Made by a program: the position numbers and the translations under genes. A stretch of 64,000 nt of DNA from Actinomucor elegans (Eukaryota > Mucoromycota > Mucoromycetes > Mucorales > Mucoraceae): NCBI GenBank assembly GCA_026027325.1, contig JAMSLZ010000001.1:1426001-1490000 (forward strand), written 5' to 3'. Of this stretch, positions 61,668-64,000 are shown piece after piece; positions within the stretch are counted from its first letter, which is position 1, and the number at the start of each line of letters is the position of its first letter. Under the pieces are notes generated by a model. The model was not told the DNA's origin. It saw only the letters and a list, made by a program, of their open reading frames with translations, and did no database searches.

Positions 61668-64000
61668 CTACTTTTTGGTTTTAGATCTTTTCTGTTTCTT
61701 CCAACTATCGACAATGCTTTGCACTCGCTTGCTCGAATGCCTGTTTTGTGTCGCACGACCAGTGCTTGAAGAAACAGAGCCATTGGCATTAAAGAAAGAA
61801 CCAATTGTGGTTTGCTCTCCAGTGGTCTATGAAAGAGTGAGCAAGACAGTTTGTGGATGAGAATGTTTCTAGGTGTTACCTTTTTATTATTCATTTCACG
61901 TAAGACAGGTAATAATACTTGATCTGCTTTCTCTTCGCTCCAACCAAAGGCTTCCATCAAGAATATCCGTAATGAATCAAGTTGCGGCTGGCCCCATTCG
62001 AACTTTTGGGTCGAGTCATCCACTGTTGGGTGATAATATGCTTCTATCACCAATGGATTGGGAAAGTCATCAGGAATATCAAGAGCACTATGTCTTTTTC
62101 TCTATATAGGCAGTCATGTTAGTTTCATGAAAGCTAAGCGAATAAGTATACTTTACAAACTTCTTTTGGAATGGTGATGTATCTATACCACTGTTGTACC
62201 AATTTTTAAATCGTTCAAGTGGTGCCTGCAATGCTTCTTCTTCTTCTTCTTCTTCGCTGCCAAACTCTGCCAGTATCTCCATTGCAGCAACAGGTCCGAC
62301 ACCAGGGATACCTTCAGTATAATCGCTGCCTAATAAGAATGCCAACTGAATCAACTTTTTCCTCGACAAGGACATCTCGCGCTCAATATCCTGACTCATA
62401 TAACATTCGACAAATCGTTGTTGATTAAACATGTTTTTGAAAACACGAGAAGCACCGAATAAGAACACATCGGAATCGTCTGTAATTGTGCCATCGACTA
62501 ATGTCAAGGTTTCCAATGCAGCACACTGCGCTTCGGCTTCCATCGGCGAGACGATATAAGGTACGCCAAACAGTTTTAGTAGCTCTTGAATGTCCTGTAC
62601 CATTTGATCTGTGACATCATCTGAATTGCCCATCTCTTTGCGTTGCTGCTTATTCAAATCTTTCATATCTTGGTAAAGCTCGGTCCGTACTTGATCCAGG
62701 TGTTTGGATTGAATGTCTGAAACGAAGCGAGCGAATTCGTCTTCTTCGCCTTGTACATCCAGTTCTTCTTCAGAATTGTAGCCATGATCTTTAGTCGTCG
62801 TAGTTGGCTCATCCATCTTTTCCTTCTCGAAGTCTACTATTGTTGATGATTCAGTTATCATTTTGTTTTCTATATCATCTCGTGATTGTAATTTGCTTGA
62901 GCCTTCATCATTACTTTTTGGCAAGTCAGTCTTTTGGCCATTAGTCTTATCAGCAAGCTCTAATTCTTCTACATCATTATTTACAAGTGCTTGGTTATTA
63001 TCCAGAGCATTATCCAAGGGTAAGGTGGATTGATGGATATCAATATGTACATGTTCTTTGCTAGGACTTGAGGCTTCTTTTTCTCTGTAGTTTATCTCCT
63101 TTTCTAGTATACTCTCTGTAGATTGTACACGATCATCTGATATCACCATTCCTTGCTTCAAGCCAGTGGTAAACTGAATCTCTTCATCATCATCATCATC
63201 ATCGATCATGATAGTATCTTCTGTTAGTTCAACTGGTGGTGCTGGCTTGTCATCTATCTGTTCAAAGGCCCCTTCGTTTTCAATAGCTTGTTTTGCTCGC
63301 CATTCGATCACACTTTCCAAAAAGTCCTGCTTAAATTGGAGAGTTTCCAAAGCCAATTCATTCGCTTCGTTCGTTTTGCCAAACTGCTTGCGTATTGACA
63401 ATAGATCGCTCTTGATTTTGTCGGGATCTTGTTCTTCAATGGCTCGCTTTAATATCTTCTTATACTCGTCATTAAAAGAGTGCATGTACATGAAAGCATC
63501 AGGGGCTCGTGATACCCAAAATTCATAGAACTCATCTGGGTTTAGGGATAAATGACTTGCTTTATCTTCCTGAGCGACAGCATGGGAACCAGATTCTGTT
63601 GAATACATCCGAGAAATGGCTTGGTTCATGGCCTCATCATCGTCGTCGTCATCATATACATAAGCGCTCATATCGTTAATAAGCCCTTGAGTCTTTGAAA
63701 GAAATAAAGGCGCATCTTCATCTATTGGCTCATCCACCTTGAGGTTTTCAGTATCAACGTTCTCAAATGCATCCTCTTCCTCATCATCATCGCTTAAAAA
63801 GTTGTCAAAAAGTGCAGCAAGCTTTGGATTAGAGGCCAAAGCAGCAGCGACTTTATCTTTTTTTGCAGACGCAGCAGGAGGCGAAGAAGGTCTACTAAAT
63901 AGAGTTTAATAAGACGCAATAGCCTCTCTATTATTATATAGTTTTTACCTTTCCTTTTCATCAGGGACTTCAAGTTTAGGCTCAGGACGTAAAGTCGTAG
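61668..64000 (-). CDS. XPG/RAD2 excision-repair endonuclease, N-terminus beyond window
   Basis: Four exons are in view (64000-63949 partial, 63894-62157, 62101-61880, 61826-61668); the gene runs off the right edge, so the N nuclease domain is missing. A long acidic spacer with runs of Asp and Glu contains NPDEFYEFWVSRAPDAFMYM, a segment shared by RAD2/XPG. The I nuclease domain reads LFGVPYIVSPMEAEAQCAAL (catalytic acids), DGTITDDSDVFLFGA and FLLGSDYTEGIPGVGPVAAM with the helix-hairpin-helix. Near the end, EQTTIGSFF is a PCNA-binding PIP box, followed by a basic tail (KKQKRSKTKK). The enzyme makes the 3' cut in nucleotide-excision repair and stabilises TFIIH. The acidic repeats in the large exon are typical of the family. 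Confidence 0.95.

Overview
The window is nuclear DNA of a filamentous fungus. It is AT-rich and densely packed, and nearly every gene is broken by short GT-AG introns of about 45-80 bases with AT-rich interiors. The gene set is fungal throughout: a DASH kinetochore subunit, a GEP4-type phosphatidylglycerophosphatase, an RSP5-type HECT ligase, a giant CHK1/Mak-type hybrid histidine kinase, and an RNase T2 close to Rhizopus RNase Rh. A BLOC-3 subunit (HPS1) is present, a family generally missing from Dikarya. Together with the RNase Rh likeness and the intron style, this points to an early-diverging lineage, most likely Mucoromycota (Mucorales). The genus cannot be fixed from the sequence alone.

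Layout, left to right. 1-1610: no gene. 1.6-8.1 kb: PH-domain protein (-), U5 snRNP WD40 protein (-), mitoribosomal mL50 (+), HPS1 (-). 9.7-15.6 kb: mitochondrial AsnRS (-) head-to-head with TOM40 (+), then an RSP5-like ligase (-). 17.2-25.9 kb: PRP16 helicase (+), glutathione peroxidase (-), amino-acid permease (-). 28.0-38.4 kb: DUO1 (+), the 2,604-residue hybrid histidine kinase (-, 14 exons), a four-TM protein (-). 39.4-46.5 kb: Nudix hydrolase (+), quinone reductase-like flavoprotein (+), COX19 (+), 3-ketodihydrosphingosine reductase (-), GEP4 (+), an unknown basic protein (+). 47.3-51.1 kb: MYST acetyltransferase (-) and phosphopentomutase/PGM2 (-). 52.5-57.1 kb: two small ORFs (+), RNase T2 (+), TAF9 (-), ethanolamine-phosphate cytidylyltransferase (-). 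57.1-64.0 kb: a repeat-bearing gap, alpha-arrestin (-), and XPG/RAD2 (-) running off the right edge.

The exon models were built by hand from reading frame, splice signals and recalled family motifs; nearly all close in frame to a length normal for the family. Functional links are loose, as expected in eukaryotes. Two themes stand out: mitochondrial biogenesis (mL50, AsnRS, TOM40, COX19, GEP4) and lipid metabolism (TSC10-type reductase, GEP4, ECT1). Several genes share short head-to-head promoters or nearly touching 3' ends. The points most worth a second look are the fungal HPS1, the pseudokinase-fronted histidine kinase, a dispersed CTCGG-rich repeat, a MITE-like inverted repeat, very small exons that carry catalytic motifs, and two apparent one-base frameshifts in A-runs.
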